Assembly (NCBI GenBank): GCA_036568605.1
Contig: DATCSE010000274.1
Span: 1 to 27,971 of the forward strand
Reading direction: 5' to 3'
Source of the DNA: DATCSE01 sp036568605
GTDB taxonomy: Bacteria > Pseudomonadota > Gammaproteobacteria > Burkholderiales > Burkholderiaceae_C
Length of the DNA: 27,971 nt
The notes below the pieces were generated by a model. It had not been told where the DNA came from and did not search any database. It worked only from the letters and a program-made list of their open reading frames with translations. This document shows, one piece after another, positions 1 through 7,497 of this stretch. Numbering within the stretch: the stretch's first letter is position 1; every line of letters starts with the position of its first letter. Made by a program: the position numbers and the translations under genes.

Positions 1-114
1 GTCGGGCGCTTGCAGGGTACTGCTGCGCGAGGCGTCGTCGGCGCGCACCGCCAGCGCGGCGCACGCAAGGGCTGCCGCTCCCAGCCAGCCGAGAGCGGCG
101 CGCGGTCGCGCCAA
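1..114 (-). CDS. N-terminus of an exported protein, cut by window edge
   Basis: The first 38 codons of a minus-strand gene follow the SoxYZ-like gene directly. The reading frame opens with TTG at 114-112, 4 bases past the upstream stop codon, and codes for a typical Sec signal: a short basic start (MARPRAALG), a hydrophobic stretch rich in Ala and Leu, and a likely cleavage site near AVRA-DD. Another in-frame TTG lies at 141-139. No ATG start was found close by, so the exact start is uncertain. The rest of the protein lies outside the window and its family cannot be named. In related quinoprotein clusters this place is often held by a c-type cytochrome or a CxxCW-motif protein, but nothing visible here decides between them. 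Confidence 0.45.
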   Translation of the reverse strand, partial: MARPRAALGWLGAAALACAALAVRADDASRSSTLQAPD

Positions 115-118
115 CGTC

Positions 119-970
119 TCAAGCGACCGGCACGACGTCAAGGCTGCTCTTCCACGCGGTCTGGTTGCTGTCCACGACGTCGACCGTGAGCTGGCCCGGG
201 CCGCGCGGCACGAAGTAGAAGCGCAGGTTGGGGTTCTCGCTGATCGCGAAATCGAGGTCCGCCGACAGCACCGGCTGGCCGCCGTAGGCGACGTTGACGG
301 TGCGCACGAACCAGCGTGGCGTGAACTGGCGGGTCAGCTGGTTCATCGCCAGGCCCGAGTCGTTCGGGTGGCTGATCATCAGCTGCACCAGCGCCGGCTT
401 GCCGATCGCGACGTCGCCGTCGATGCGCAGCTTCATCTTGCCGAGCGTCGCGAGCGCGGCCTGCGGGTCCTTGCCCGGCGGCGCCGAGCAGCCGCCCGAG
501 GCCTTGACGAAGCGCGTGCGCATCAGCAGCCGGCCGTCGTGGGTCTCGGCGATCGCGCGCACGAAGGTGTACTCGTCGACGCGCACGCGGGTCTCGATGT
601 CGGCCCGGCCGCTTTGCGGCGTGAACGTGAAGATCGCGGCGATCGGCGACGGGTTGTTGTCGATCACCAGATGGAGCTTCTCGACATAGCTGGATGCGGT
701 GTGCGGCAGCCGCGAGCGAATCGCGATCGGCACGACCGCCGCGTCCTCCGCACGCACCGGCGCATCGAGCAGCAGCGCCTCGTCGCCGACGTTGGCGATC
801 GGCCGTTTCTCGAACAGGCTCGCACGCACCTTGCGCCAGGTCTCGTTCGCGTCGGGGTTGTCGGCGGCCTGGGCGGCGGCCCGCGCGCCGCGCGCCCCGC
901 CGATGGCGAACGATGCGATCAACGCGGCACCCGCGGCCGTCACCTCGCGTCTGGCCAGGTTGTGTTTCAT
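119..970 (-). CDS. quinoprotein dehydrogenase-associated SoxYZ-like carrier protein
   Basis: This 283-residue protein looks like the fused SoxY-SoxZ carrier family that accompanies PQQ alcohol dehydrogenases. A twin-Arg-like leader (ARREVTAAGA, residues 6-15) and hydrophobic segment to about residue 32 suggest periplasmic export. The first half has the SoxY-like beta fold pattern and ends in GGCSAPPGKD; Cys161 is the only cysteine and corresponds to the substrate-carrying cysteine of the SoxY GGC motif. The second half (about 175-283) resembles SoxZ (KPALVQLMISHPNDSG...). In sulfur oxidisers SoxYZ carries sulfur intermediates on this cysteine; what it carries in a methanol-oxidation cluster is not known. 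It starts at the ATG at 970-968 and lies 13 bases after the hydrolase gene, so the two are probably cotranscribed. Assignment to the family is confident; the role is inferred from context. Confidence 0.85.
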   Translation of the reverse strand: MKHNLARREVTAAGAALIASFAIGGARGARAAAQAADNPDANETWRKVRASLFEKRPIANVGDEALLLDAPVRAEDAAVVPIAIRSRLPHTASSYVEKLHLVIDNNPSPIAAIFTFTPQSGRADIETRVRVDEYTFVRAIAETHDGRLLMRTRFVKASGGCSAPPGKDPQAALATLGKMKLRIDGDVAIGKPALVQLMISHPNDSGLAMNQLTRQFTPRWFVRTVNVAYGGQPVLSADLDFAISENPNLRFYFVPRGPGQLTVDVVDSNQTAWKSSLDVVPVA

Positions 971-983
971 CGCGGCACCTCAC

Positions 984-1946
984 TCAGTCTTCCCACTCCA
1001 GCTCGGCATACGCTGCAGTGACGTTGCGGCGGTGAAATCGTTCGGCGAGCTGCCAGCGCGACGCCGCTTCGACGCCGACGCTGGCGACCGCCTGGGACAG
1101 CGTCTGGCCGGACTTGAGGGCGGCGCGGGTTTCGCGCAGCAGCGTCTCAAGATACTCCTGTTGGGCCTTCCACGCATCGGCCTCGTCAGCGTTGCGCGTG
1201 GGGCCATGCCCGGGCACGACCCGGGCCGCGTCTGTCTGCGCGAGCTGCGGCAGCGCCCGCAGCCAGCCGCGCAATTTGCCGTCGACGACCGGAATGTGCT
1301 GGACGAACAGCAGGTCGGAAGCGAACAGCGTGCGCGTGCTGCGGTCGTAGACGGTCAGGTCGTTGTCGGTGTGGGCGGTCGGCCAGGACTGCGCCACCAG
1401 CACGCGATCGCCCAGGTCGAACTCCTGCATGCCGTCGACCGCGATCGTCGGGTAGACGAGCGCGTCGTGCGCGACGCTGATGCCGAAGTCGCGTTCCAGC
1501 GCCCGCAGGTAGTAGGGCTCCCGCGCGGCCATCGCGGCATTGAACTTCGCGCTGGCGACGAAGCGCGTGTCCGGGCCGGCGAACGCGGCGTTGCCCAGCA
1601 CATGGTCGGGATGGGCGTGCGTGTCGAACACGAAGCAGATCGGCAGGCGCGTCACGCGTTCGATGGCGGCGCGCCAGCGCGTGCCCAGCGCCGGCGTGCC
1701 GCCCGTGTCGATCACTGCGACACAGCGGCTGCCGACGACGAAGCCGAGATTCGCGACATCGCCGCCGTTGCTCGGCGACCAGTCCTCGACGGCGCCGGTG
1801 TGCACATGAACGCCGGGCGCGATTTCGGTCTCGGCCAGCGGTCCCGGCACCTCTTCGGCGCCGGCCTGCGCCGCCGCGCCCGCGCTGAGGCAGACCGCCA
1901 GCAGCAGCGCGCCGGTGCGGCGATGCAGCGTGCTCGGCATGGCCAT
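984..1946 (-). CDS. quinoprotein relay system zinc metallohydrolase (metallo-beta-lactamase fold)
   Basis: A 320-residue exported metallo-beta-lactamase-fold protein. The signal peptide covers about residues 1-30 (LHRRTGALLLAVCLSAG). The zinc motif HxHxDH is intact as HAHPDH at residues 110-115, followed by later ligands in SWPTAHTDND and VVPGHGP, the usual third and fifth motifs. This matches the zinc metallohydrolases encoded with PQQ dehydrogenases and SoxYZ-like carriers, where a thioester- or carrier-cleaving activity is suspected but unproven. Two in-frame ATGs (1946 and 1940) are possible; neither has a strong ribosome site. It sits between an uncharacterised small exported protein gene (29 bases upstream) and the SoxYZ-like gene (13 bases downstream), which supports a functional pair of hydrolase and carrier in the periplasm. 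Confidence 0.85.
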   Translation of the reverse strand: MAMPSTLHRRTGALLLAVCLSAGAAAQAGAEEVPGPLAETEIAPGVHVHTGAVEDWSPSNGGDVANLGFVVGSRCVAVIDTGGTPALGTRWRAAIERVTRLPICFVFDTHAHPDHVLGNAAFAGPDTRFVASAKFNAAMAAREPYYLRALERDFGISVAHDALVYPTIAVDGMQEFDLGDRVLVAQSWPTAHTDNDLTVYDRSTRTLFASDLLFVQHIPVVDGKLRGWLRALPQLAQTDAARVVPGHGPTRNADEADAWKAQQEYLETLLRETRAALKSGQTLSQAVASVGVEAASRWQLAERFHRRNVTAAYAELEWED

Positions 1947-1975
1947 CGGACGTCGAGGTGCCGCCGCCGGCTCGG

Positions 1976-2365
1976 CTACTTCGCGTCGTTGATGAAGCAG
2001 CCCTTCTTCGCCTTGGCCTGCAGCTCGCGGTACTTCTTCAGCTCGGGCTGCAGCGACGCCACGTCGCGGATCGCGCCGCCGCGCTCGCCGCCGATCGACA
2101 TGCCGTTGCTGATGGTCTGCATCGTCGTGTACTCCTCGTACTTGACCTCGGCCGCCAACGCGTCGATCGCGCACGAGCACTTGTTGACCATCTCGAAGTA
2201 CGGGCCGGGGTTCGCGCGCATGCAGTCCTCGACGTACAGCACGCGGGCCGAGGTCGGGAAGTCGTTGGCGTGCGCGGCGGTGCCGGCGGCCGCCAGCGCG
2301 GCAAGCGCGACGAATGGGACGAACGCGCGCAGCCACGACGAAGAACGTGCGGTCGAAAAGTTCAT
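1976..2365 (-). CDS. small exported protein of the xox cluster, four cysteines, function unknown
   Basis: A 129-residue protein with a clear signal peptide (about residues 1-33, ending near AHA-ND). The mature part is roughly 95 residues and holds four cysteines (EDCMRANPG, NKCSCAID, KKGCFIN) that could form two disulfides or bind a metal or cofactor; there is no CxxCH heme motif. I do not recognise a named family with confidence. Its position inside the xox operon, with 46 bases after the preceding gene and 29 before the hydrolase gene, suggests a periplasmic role connected with methanol oxidation. The ATG at 2365 was chosen because it begins directly before the signal peptide; an upstream in-frame start at 2422 would add a non-signal-like extension. 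Confidence 0.75.
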   Translation of the reverse strand: MNFSTARSSSWLRAFVPFVALAALAAAGTAAHANDFPTSARVLYVEDCMRANPGPYFEMVNKCSCAIDALAAEVKYEEYTTMQTISNGMSIGGERGGAIRDVASLQPELKKYRELQAKAKKGCFINDAK

Positions 2366-2411
2366 GGCAGATCCGTGGGGAGTCCGTGACGTGTGGGGTC
2401 GGGCAGCAGCG

Positions 2412-3104
2412 TCATCGCGCACCGTCGATCAGCAGCTCCTCGGCGAGCAGCGGCGGCGCATCGGCACCCTGGGTCGGGTCGGCGACCAGCGCGCGGATGC
2501 TGTACACGCCGCCCGGCACCGCGTCCGAGAGCGTGAACACGTAGCGCTTGTTCGCGAGCCGCTCGAAGCGCGGGCGGTTCGGGTCGTCGACGTAGGGCGT
2601 GACGGTGAACTCCTGCCCCGCGATGGACTTGCCGCGGTAGCGCAGCGTCACGTCGCGCTGTTGCGCGCCCTGGAAGATGCCCATCCGGATCCGCTTGCGG
2701 AAGTAGGCCGACTTGCCCTTCGTCAGGCGTTCCATCTCGCGCACGTCGCGCTCCAGGAAGTACAGCGTGACCGGGTTGCCCGAAGCGCCCTCTACAGTCG
2801 GCAGCACGACGCGGCGCTCGCCGCTGAGGAACTCGCCGGTCACGTCGCAGCAGCGGCCGGTGTCCGCCCGGGCCTTCAGCGCCATCGCGACGGTGTCGTC
2901 GAACGCGGGTTCCAGGCTGCCGCTTCGATGGAACTGGTAGCGCAGCGTCAGCGGCGGGCGCAGCTTTGCGAGCTGGTCGGTCATGAACAGTGCGCGCTCG
3001 GCGGCCGAGTAGTTGCGGGCCGGCTCTTCGGCACGTATCGGGGCTCCCGGCAGGACGAGGGCCGCGGCGAGCACGGTCGCGACTGCGTTGCGCACGATAG
3101 GCAC
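2412..3104 (-). CDS. exported protein of the xox cluster, function unknown
   Basis: A 230-residue protein begun by GTG at 3104-3102, two bases after the xoxJ stop codon; a second in-frame GTG lies at 3095. The N-terminus gives a signal peptide (MPIVRNAVATVLAAALVLPG, cleavage near IRA-EE). The mature protein is rich in predicted beta strands (VTLRYRGKSIAGQEFTV, YVFTLSDAVPGGVYSIRALV) and has one adjacent cysteine pair (RCCDV, near residue 75). I see no heme, PQQ-propeller or known metal-binding motif. The tight spacing with xoxJ implies translational coupling and a function in the XoxF system, for instance as an assembly or partner protein, but that is only inferred from position. Confidence 0.75.
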   Translation of the reverse strand: MPIVRNAVATVLAAALVLPGAPIRAEEPARNYSAAERALFMTDQLAKLRPPLTLRYQFHRSGSLEPAFDDTVAMALKARADTGRCCDVTGEFLSGERRVVLPTVEGASGNPVTLYFLERDVREMERLTKGKSAYFRKRIRMGIFQGAQQRDVTLRYRGKSIAGQEFTVTPYVDDPNRPRFERLANKRYVFTLSDAVPGGVYSIRALVADPTQGADAPPLLAEELLIDGAR

Positions 3105-3106
3105 GA

Positions 3107-3964
3107 TCAGTTTTTCGGCATCCCGTACGAGGCATCGACCACCGGCACCCCGTACTCCTTCAGGATGGCCTGGATGTCGGCCTTGCGCGATTCGATCAGG
3201 CCCTCGATCTGCTGCTTCCATTCGCGCTCGCCGAAGCGCACGCCCATCGCCATCTCGTAGTCGAGCCGGATGCCGGGTTCGGATTTCAGCGGCAGCACGA
3301 CCAGCTGCGGCGTCTTCACGCGCTGCGCGTAGTAGCCGGCGATCGGGCCCCAGACGATGGCCGCGTCGATCTTGCCGTTGGCCAGGTCCTTCTCGATGAT
3401 CTCGCCCGGATACTGCTGCGGGTCGGGGTTCATGATCGGGTAGGGCACGCCGCTTTCCAGCAGCTTGTGCCGCGACAGCCACTCGCCGGCCGGCGAGCGG
3501 TCGTACACGCCGATCCGCAGCGCACGGAGCTTGGCCGGGTCGAGCGCGAGGAACTCCTCGACCGTGCCGACGTTGTCCATGCCTTTGCCTTTGGGGAAGA
3601 CCAGGGCATACGTCGATCGGTAATAGGGCTTCGTGACCGAAACGCCTTCCTCGAACCCGACCGGCACTCCCATCACGATGTCGCACGGGTAGTCCTGGCC
3701 GGGCAGCTTGTAGCGCAGCGTGTTGCGTATGAACGCGAGACGCTGCGGGAACGAGTAGTAGGTGACCGGCAGGTTCAGCGCCTTGCCGAAGACCTCGGCG
3801 ATGCGGTTCTCGATGCCTTCGCCCTTCGTGTTGGAGAAGGGCAGGTTGTTCGGATCCTGGCAAACGCGCAGCTCGGCGCGCTTGGCCGGCGCATCCTCCG
3901 CCGCGGCGCCGTGGGCCAGCGGCGCGAGGGCGCACGCCGCCATCAGCCAGGCGGCCGGTTTCAT
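3107..3964 (-). CDS. xoxJ: XoxJ-type periplasmic substrate-binding protein
   Basis: A 285-residue periplasmic solute-binding protein of the quinoprotein dehydrogenase-associated family (MxaJ/XoxJ). A signal peptide covers about residues 1-22. The mature protein starts with the family hallmark ELRVCQDPNNLPFSN and includes a bilobed SBP_bac_3-like fold (PCDIVMGVP, YYRSTYALVFP, DAAIVWGPIAGYYA). XoxJ is thought to help mature or activate the dehydrogenase or to interact with XoxG; it is not linked to an ABC transporter here. The start ATG overlaps the xoxG stop (ATGA, 3964-3961), so it is translationally coupled to the cytochrome. The order xoxF-xoxG-xoxJ is the classical arrangement and gives strong support to this call. 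Confidence 0.92.
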   Translation of the reverse strand: MKPAAWLMAACALAPLAHGAAAEDAPAKRAELRVCQDPNNLPFSNTKGEGIENRIAEVFGKALNLPVTYYSFPQRLAFIRNTLRYKLPGQDYPCDIVMGVPVGFEEGVSVTKPYYRSTYALVFPKGKGMDNVGTVEEFLALDPAKLRALRIGVYDRSPAGEWLSRHKLLESGVPYPIMNPDPQQYPGEIIEKDLANGKIDAAIVWGPIAGYYAQRVKTPQLVVLPLKSEPGIRLDYEMAMGVRFGEREWKQQIEGLIESRKADIQAILKEYGVPVVDASYGMPKN

Positions 3965-4374
3965 TGGATGGCCTCGACGCGTGCCTTCGTGATCGCGCCG
4001 TCGGAGCGGCCCTTCAGGTACGCATAGAGCTGGTCCATGTTCTTCATCACCTCGGCGTTGCCCGAGAACGCGACCATCTGCGTGTTGGGGCGGCCGTTGG
4101 CGACGGTCTTGACGAACTCCTCCTTCGACAGCGTCTTCAGGCTGTTGATCAGCGACGGTCCGACCAGGCCTTCCTGGTTCGCGCCGTGGCAGCGGTCGCA
4201 GGCGGCGGAGCGCCAGGTCCTGAAACCCTGGAGGGTTTGCGGATCGACCTTGTAGCCGTCGACGACGGTGTAGAGCTTGCCGGAGGCGGAAGTGGGTGCC
4301 GATGCGGCCTGGCCGAAGGCGGTGATGGTCGAGGCGAACAGGAGTGCGGAGCAGAGTGTCTTGAAGTACTTCAT
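3961..4374 (-). CDS. xoxG: c-type cytochrome XoxG, electron acceptor of XoxF
   Basis: A 137-residue exported cytochrome c. The signal peptide spans about residues 1-22 (MKYFKTLCSALLFASTITAFG). One heme-binding motif, CDRCH, sits at residues 59-63; a downstream methionine in NTQMVAFSG or the following EVMKNMDQ helix is the probable axial ligand. The size and its place between xoxF and xoxJ identify it as the XoxG-type cytochrome that takes electrons from the reduced PQQ of XoxF and passes them to the terminal oxidase chain. ATG 4374 was chosen over a TTG four codons upstream. No strong ribosome site is seen. An intrinsic terminator lies between xoxF and this gene, so it may be transcribed less than xoxF or from its own promoter. 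Confidence 0.92.
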   Translation of the reverse strand: MKYFKTLCSALLFASTITAFGQAASAPTSASGKLYTVVDGYKVDPQTLQGFRTWRSAACDRCHGANQEGLVGPSLINSLKTLSKEEFVKTVANGRPNTQMVAFSGNAEVMKNMDQLYAYLKGRSDGAITKARVEAIQ

Positions 4375-4398
4375 GTAATTCGTCAAACGGATCGAGAC

Positions 4399-4432
4399 AA
4401 AAAAGGGATGACCTTCCCGCGAAAGCCATCCC
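4399..4432 (-). terminator. intrinsic terminator between xoxF and xoxG
   Basis: Read on the minus strand, GGGATG (4432-4427) pairs with CATCCC (4410-4405) around a 16-base loop region, and the stem is followed directly by TTTTTT (4404-4399). This is the layout of a Rho-independent terminator for transcripts leaving xoxF, 68 bases past its stop codon and 25 bases before xoxG. The 6-bp stem is modest, so read-through into xoxGJ is likely. Confidence 0.65.
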
Positions 4433-4499
4433 CCGATTCAGTCAGATGATGCGCCGCGATACCCACCATGGCGGCGCCGGTTGTTTTGTTTTGTGACGT

Positions 4500-6320
4500 T
4501 CAGTTCGGCAGCGCGAACACCGTCAGCGAACCACCCAGTTCGGTGTACTTCGCCAGTTCCTTGTAGCCACCCACGGCGCCCAGACCTTCCTGGTCCTTCT
4601 CCAGGCCGGCCGCCATCCCGATGCCGGCCCAGCCGCCGATGCCCGAGAACACGCCGATGTACTGCTTGCCCTTGTGCTGGTACGTGAACACGTTGCCGAT
4701 GATTCCGGAAGGCGTCTTGAACTTGAAGAGTTCCTTGTTGATGTCCTTCTTGTCGACGCACTTCATGTAGCCCTCTAGCGTGCCGTAGCAGGAGATGCCG
4801 CCCGCGGTGTTGAGCGCGCCGCTCCAGACCGAGAACTTCTCGGGGTGGCTCTGCACGATCTTGCCGTTGCCGGCGTCCCAGGTGATGTAGTTGCCCATGC
4901 CGCCGTGGCTGCCCGGGGCCGGGAACATCGACAGCGTCGCGCCCACATACGGCTGGCCCGCGGTGTACTCGACCTTGAACGGCTCATAGTCCATGCAGAC
5001 GTGGTTGGTCGGCACGTAGAAGAGCTTGGTCTCCGGATCGTACGAGGCCGGCTGCTGGTCCTTTGTGCCCAGCGCCGCCGGGCAGATGCCCTTGGTGTTG
5101 ACGTCCGGGCCGTTCTTCGCGGTCGAGTACTTCGCGACCACCTGCGGGCGGCCGGTCTTCATGTCGACGTGCGTGGCCCAGTTCACCTGCGGGTCGTACT
5201 TCTCGGCCACGAGCAGCGCGCCGGTCGTGCGGTCCATCGTGTACGCGAAGCCGTTGCGGTCGAAGTGCACCAGCGCCTTGGTCGGCTTGCCCTTGACGGT
5301 GATGTCCGCGAGGATCATCTCGTTGATGCCGTCGAAGTCCCACTCGTCGTACGGGGTCATCTGGTAGACCCACTTGGCCTGGCCGTTGTCCACGTCACGC
5401 GCGAAGATGGTCATCGACCACTTGTTGTCGCCGGGCCGCTGCGCCGGGTTCCAGGTCGACGGGTTGCCGGTGCCGTAGTACATCAGGTTCAGCCCCTTGT
5501 CGTAGCTGTACCAGCCCCAGGTCGTGCCGCCGCCGGTCTTCCACTGATCGCCCTGCCAGGTCTTGAGCGACGAGTCCTTGCCGACCGGCGCCATCTTGCC
5601 GTCGGTCCAGGTCATGGTCTTGTCCGGGTCGATCAGCATCTCGGCGTCGGGGCCGGTGCTGTAGGCCTTCCACGCCAGCTTGCCGTCGGACAGGTTGTAC
5701 GCCGCGATGAAGCCGCGCACGCCCCATTCGCCGCCGCTGATGCCGGTGAAGACCTTGTCCTTGAAGACGTGCGGCGCATTGGTGTTGACCGCGCCGAGCT
5801 TCGGATCGCCGTTCTTGACGCTCCAGACCACCTTGCCGGTTTTCGCGTCCAGCGCGACCAGCGTGCTGTCGGCCTGCTGCAGGATCACCTTGCCTTCGGC
5901 ATAGGCGACGCCGCGGTTGACCGTGTCGCAGCACATCTGCGGGATCACGGCCGGGTCCTGCTTCGGCTCGTACTTCCACAAGATCTGCTGGTTGTCGAGA
6001 TTCAGCGCGTACACCTTGTTCGGGAACGGCGAGTGCAGGTACATCACGCCGTCGACGACCAGCGGCGAGCCTTCGTGGCCGCGCAGCACGCCGGTCGAGA
6101 AAGTCCAGGCCACCTGCATCTTGCCGACGTTGGCCGCGGTGATCTGCTTCAGCTGGGAGTACCGCTGGTTGTACATGTCACCGGCTTGCATGGCCCAGTT
6201 GCTGGAGTTCGCGACGTTCTTCTCCACATCGGCGTTGGCAAGCGCCAACGCTGGTAGAGCGAGCATTGCCAGCCCCAACGGACGCGCCAGGCCCGCGCTC
6301 GATAGCCGAGAAAGTCTCAT
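4500..6320 (-). CDS. xoxF: lanthanide-type PQQ-dependent methanol dehydrogenase XoxF
   Basis: A 606-residue periplasmic quinoprotein that oxidises methanol (and probably formaldehyde) with PQQ as cofactor. The signal peptide ends near residue 28 (LALA-NADVEK). Visible active-site parts are the vicinal disulfide cysteines C130-C131 (QMCCDTVNRG), metal ligand E198 (GISGGEWGVRG), N286 (YYGTGNPSTWN), the catalytic base D328 and, two residues later, D330 in DEWDFDGINEM. That extra Asp is the marker of lanthanide-binding XoxF; calcium MxaF has Ala there. Beta-propeller W motifs recur along the chain. Start: ATG at 6320-6318 behind an AGGAG site. It leads the minus-strand xox cluster, with a divergent control region upstream and a terminator downstream. 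No mxaI-like small subunit is nearby. The exact XoxF clade cannot be set by eye; XoxF5 is the most common in this group. Confidence 0.97.
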   Translation of the reverse strand: MRLSRLSSAGLARPLGLAMLALPALALANADVEKNVANSSNWAMQAGDMYNQRYSQLKQITAANVGKMQVAWTFSTGVLRGHEGSPLVVDGVMYLHSPFPNKVYALNLDNQQILWKYEPKQDPAVIPQMCCDTVNRGVAYAEGKVILQQADSTLVALDAKTGKVVWSVKNGDPKLGAVNTNAPHVFKDKVFTGISGGEWGVRGFIAAYNLSDGKLAWKAYSTGPDAEMLIDPDKTMTWTDGKMAPVGKDSSLKTWQGDQWKTGGGTTWGWYSYDKGLNLMYYGTGNPSTWNPAQRPGDNKWSMTIFARDVDNGQAKWVYQMTPYDEWDFDGINEMILADITVKGKPTKALVHFDRNGFAYTMDRTTGALLVAEKYDPQVNWATHVDMKTGRPQVVAKYSTAKNGPDVNTKGICPAALGTKDQQPASYDPETKLFYVPTNHVCMDYEPFKVEYTAGQPYVGATLSMFPAPGSHGGMGNYITWDAGNGKIVQSHPEKFSVWSGALNTAGGISCYGTLEGYMKCVDKKDINKELFKFKTPSGIIGNVFTYQHKGKQYIGVFSGIGGWAGIGMAAGLEKDQEGLGAVGGYKELAKYTELGGSLTVFALPN

Positions 6321-6727
6321 TGATGTCTCCTTGCTTAGAGGTGGTCTAGGGTCATGCGAAGGTCGCCACCGGACCCCTCGCGCGAACACACTGACGAAGG
6401 GCGCTCCGCAACATCCATGCCCAATTCGGACGTGCGCGGGAGCCGTGCCGCAGCATCAGGTGTTTCCCCATTCATGGATTGCGCGTGCCGCTGCGTGCAC
6501 GTCCGGCGCGAGCACGGCTCGGCCCGCAGCACTCGGGGAAATCCCGAGGAACGTGTCGTTCGCGAGGCCCGGCGAGGCCGCTGCCGACGGTGTTGCAAGC
6601 GTTCGCGGGCGCAACGTTCCTATTCACTTTTGGCGCAGAGTGTTCCACCTCCAGCAGCCGAGTCTGTGTGTTCGCCGCGGCGCAGAAGTTGCAGTACCGT
6701 TAGGGCCATCCGCAACGCTCCATCGCC
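6321..6727. promoter_or_regulatory. divergent control region between xoxF and the PQQ-associated ABC operon
   Basis: These 407 bases carry no convincing gene and must hold the promoters of both xoxF (leftward) and the ABC operon (rightward). No textbook -35/-10 pair stands out. Dyads are present: GGACGTGC (6428-6435) with GCACGTCC (6497-6504), GAGCCGTGC (6440-6448) with GCACGGCTC (6512-6520), CTCGGG (6532-6537) with CCCGAG (6543-6548) around GAAAT, and GTTGC (6592-6596) with GCAAC (6611-6615). These may be regulator sites. The AGGAG site of xoxF lies at its left end. Confidence 0.6.
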
Positions 6728-7441
6728 ATGCTGCGCACCACCGACCTCACCAAGCGCTACGGCCAGACCGTCGCGTTGAAGTCCTTGTCGGTCCAACTGG
6801 GACGCGGCGAATTTGTCGCGCTGCTCGGGCCCAACGGGGCCGGCAAGTCGACGCTGTTCCAGGTGCTCACGGGCCTGTTCGCGGCCGATGCCGGCGAGGT
6901 CGAGGTCGCCGGGCACTCGCTGCGGCATGCGGCGCGGCTGGCGCTGCGCCACATCGGCGTGGTGTTCCAGCAGATCGCGCTGGACCTCGACCTGAGCATC
7001 CGCCGCAACCTGCTGTTCCAGGCCGATCTGCAAGGCGTGCCGCGCGGCGTCGCGCTGGAGCGCATCGCGGCCGGCTGCGCCCGGCTTGGGCTGGACGCCA
7101 ACCTCGATCGCAAGGTACGCGAGCTGTCCGGCGGGAACCGGCGCAAGGTGGAACTTGTGCGCGCCGGGCTGCATCAACCATCGGTGCTGCTGATGGACGA
7201 GGCGACCGTGGGTCTGGACCCCAAGTCGCGACGCGATCTGCTGAATGCCTTGCACGCCGACGTGCGGGAGCGCGGCGTCAGCGTGCTGTGGGCCACCCAC
7301 TGGGTCGAGGAGGCCGAGGAGGCGGACCGCGTGCTGGTGCTGCACAAGGGATCGCTGCTGGCCGACGGCTCGCCGTCCGAGGTCACGCGTGCCCTCGGCG
7401 AGCCCACGCTGGAAGCAGGCTTCATCAAACGAACTTCGTGA
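6728..7441 (+). CDS. ABC transporter ATP-binding protein, PQQ-dependent alcohol dehydrogenase-associated
   Basis: A 237-residue soluble ABC ATPase. Walker A is GPNGAGKST (34-42), the signature is LSGGN (133-137), Walker B is LLMDEATVGLD (154-164), and the H-loop His is in WATHWVEE. The LSGGNRRKVE form and the pairing with an ABC-2 permease, a beta-propeller and a binding protein match the conserved ABC set found with PQQ-dependent alcohol dehydrogenases. It is the first gene of a rightward chain that diverges from xoxF. The transported substrate is not known; PQQ, a metal or an efflux product are all possibilities. The ATG at 6728 fits the usual N-terminus of such ATPases (LRTTDLTKRYG). Confidence 0.9.
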   Translation: MLRTTDLTKRYGQTVALKSLSVQLGRGEFVALLGPNGAGKSTLFQVLTGLFAADAGEVEVAGHSLRHAARLALRHIGVVFQQIALDLDLSIRRNLLFQADLQGVPRGVALERIAAGCARLGLDANLDRKVRELSGGNRRKVELVRAGLHQPSVLLMDEATVGLDPKSRRDLLNALHADVRERGVSVLWATHWVEEAEEADRVLVLHKGSLLADGSPSEVTRALGEPTLEAGFIKRTS

Positions 7442-7497
7442 CGGCCTCCGGGACGAAACGAATCCAAACGACGAACAAGAAAACTGGAGACAACGCC

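Noticed and set aside
1976..2365. Call of the four-cysteine exported protein as a cytochrome or as the CxxCW-motif protein
   Set aside because: There is no CxxCH and no CxxCW; the only close pair is KCSC, so neither family is supported.
699..3260. Long plus-strand open frame (853 codons) opposite the xox genes
   Set aside because: It lies antisense to four well-supported genes, its translation is Arg/Ala-rich and low in complexity, and it arises from high GC content with few stop codons.
6642..6660. Possible sigma-54 promoter (TGGCGC followed by a TGTT element) for the ABC operon
   Set aside because: The -12 element lacks the required GC and the spacing does not match, so it is not listed as a promoter.
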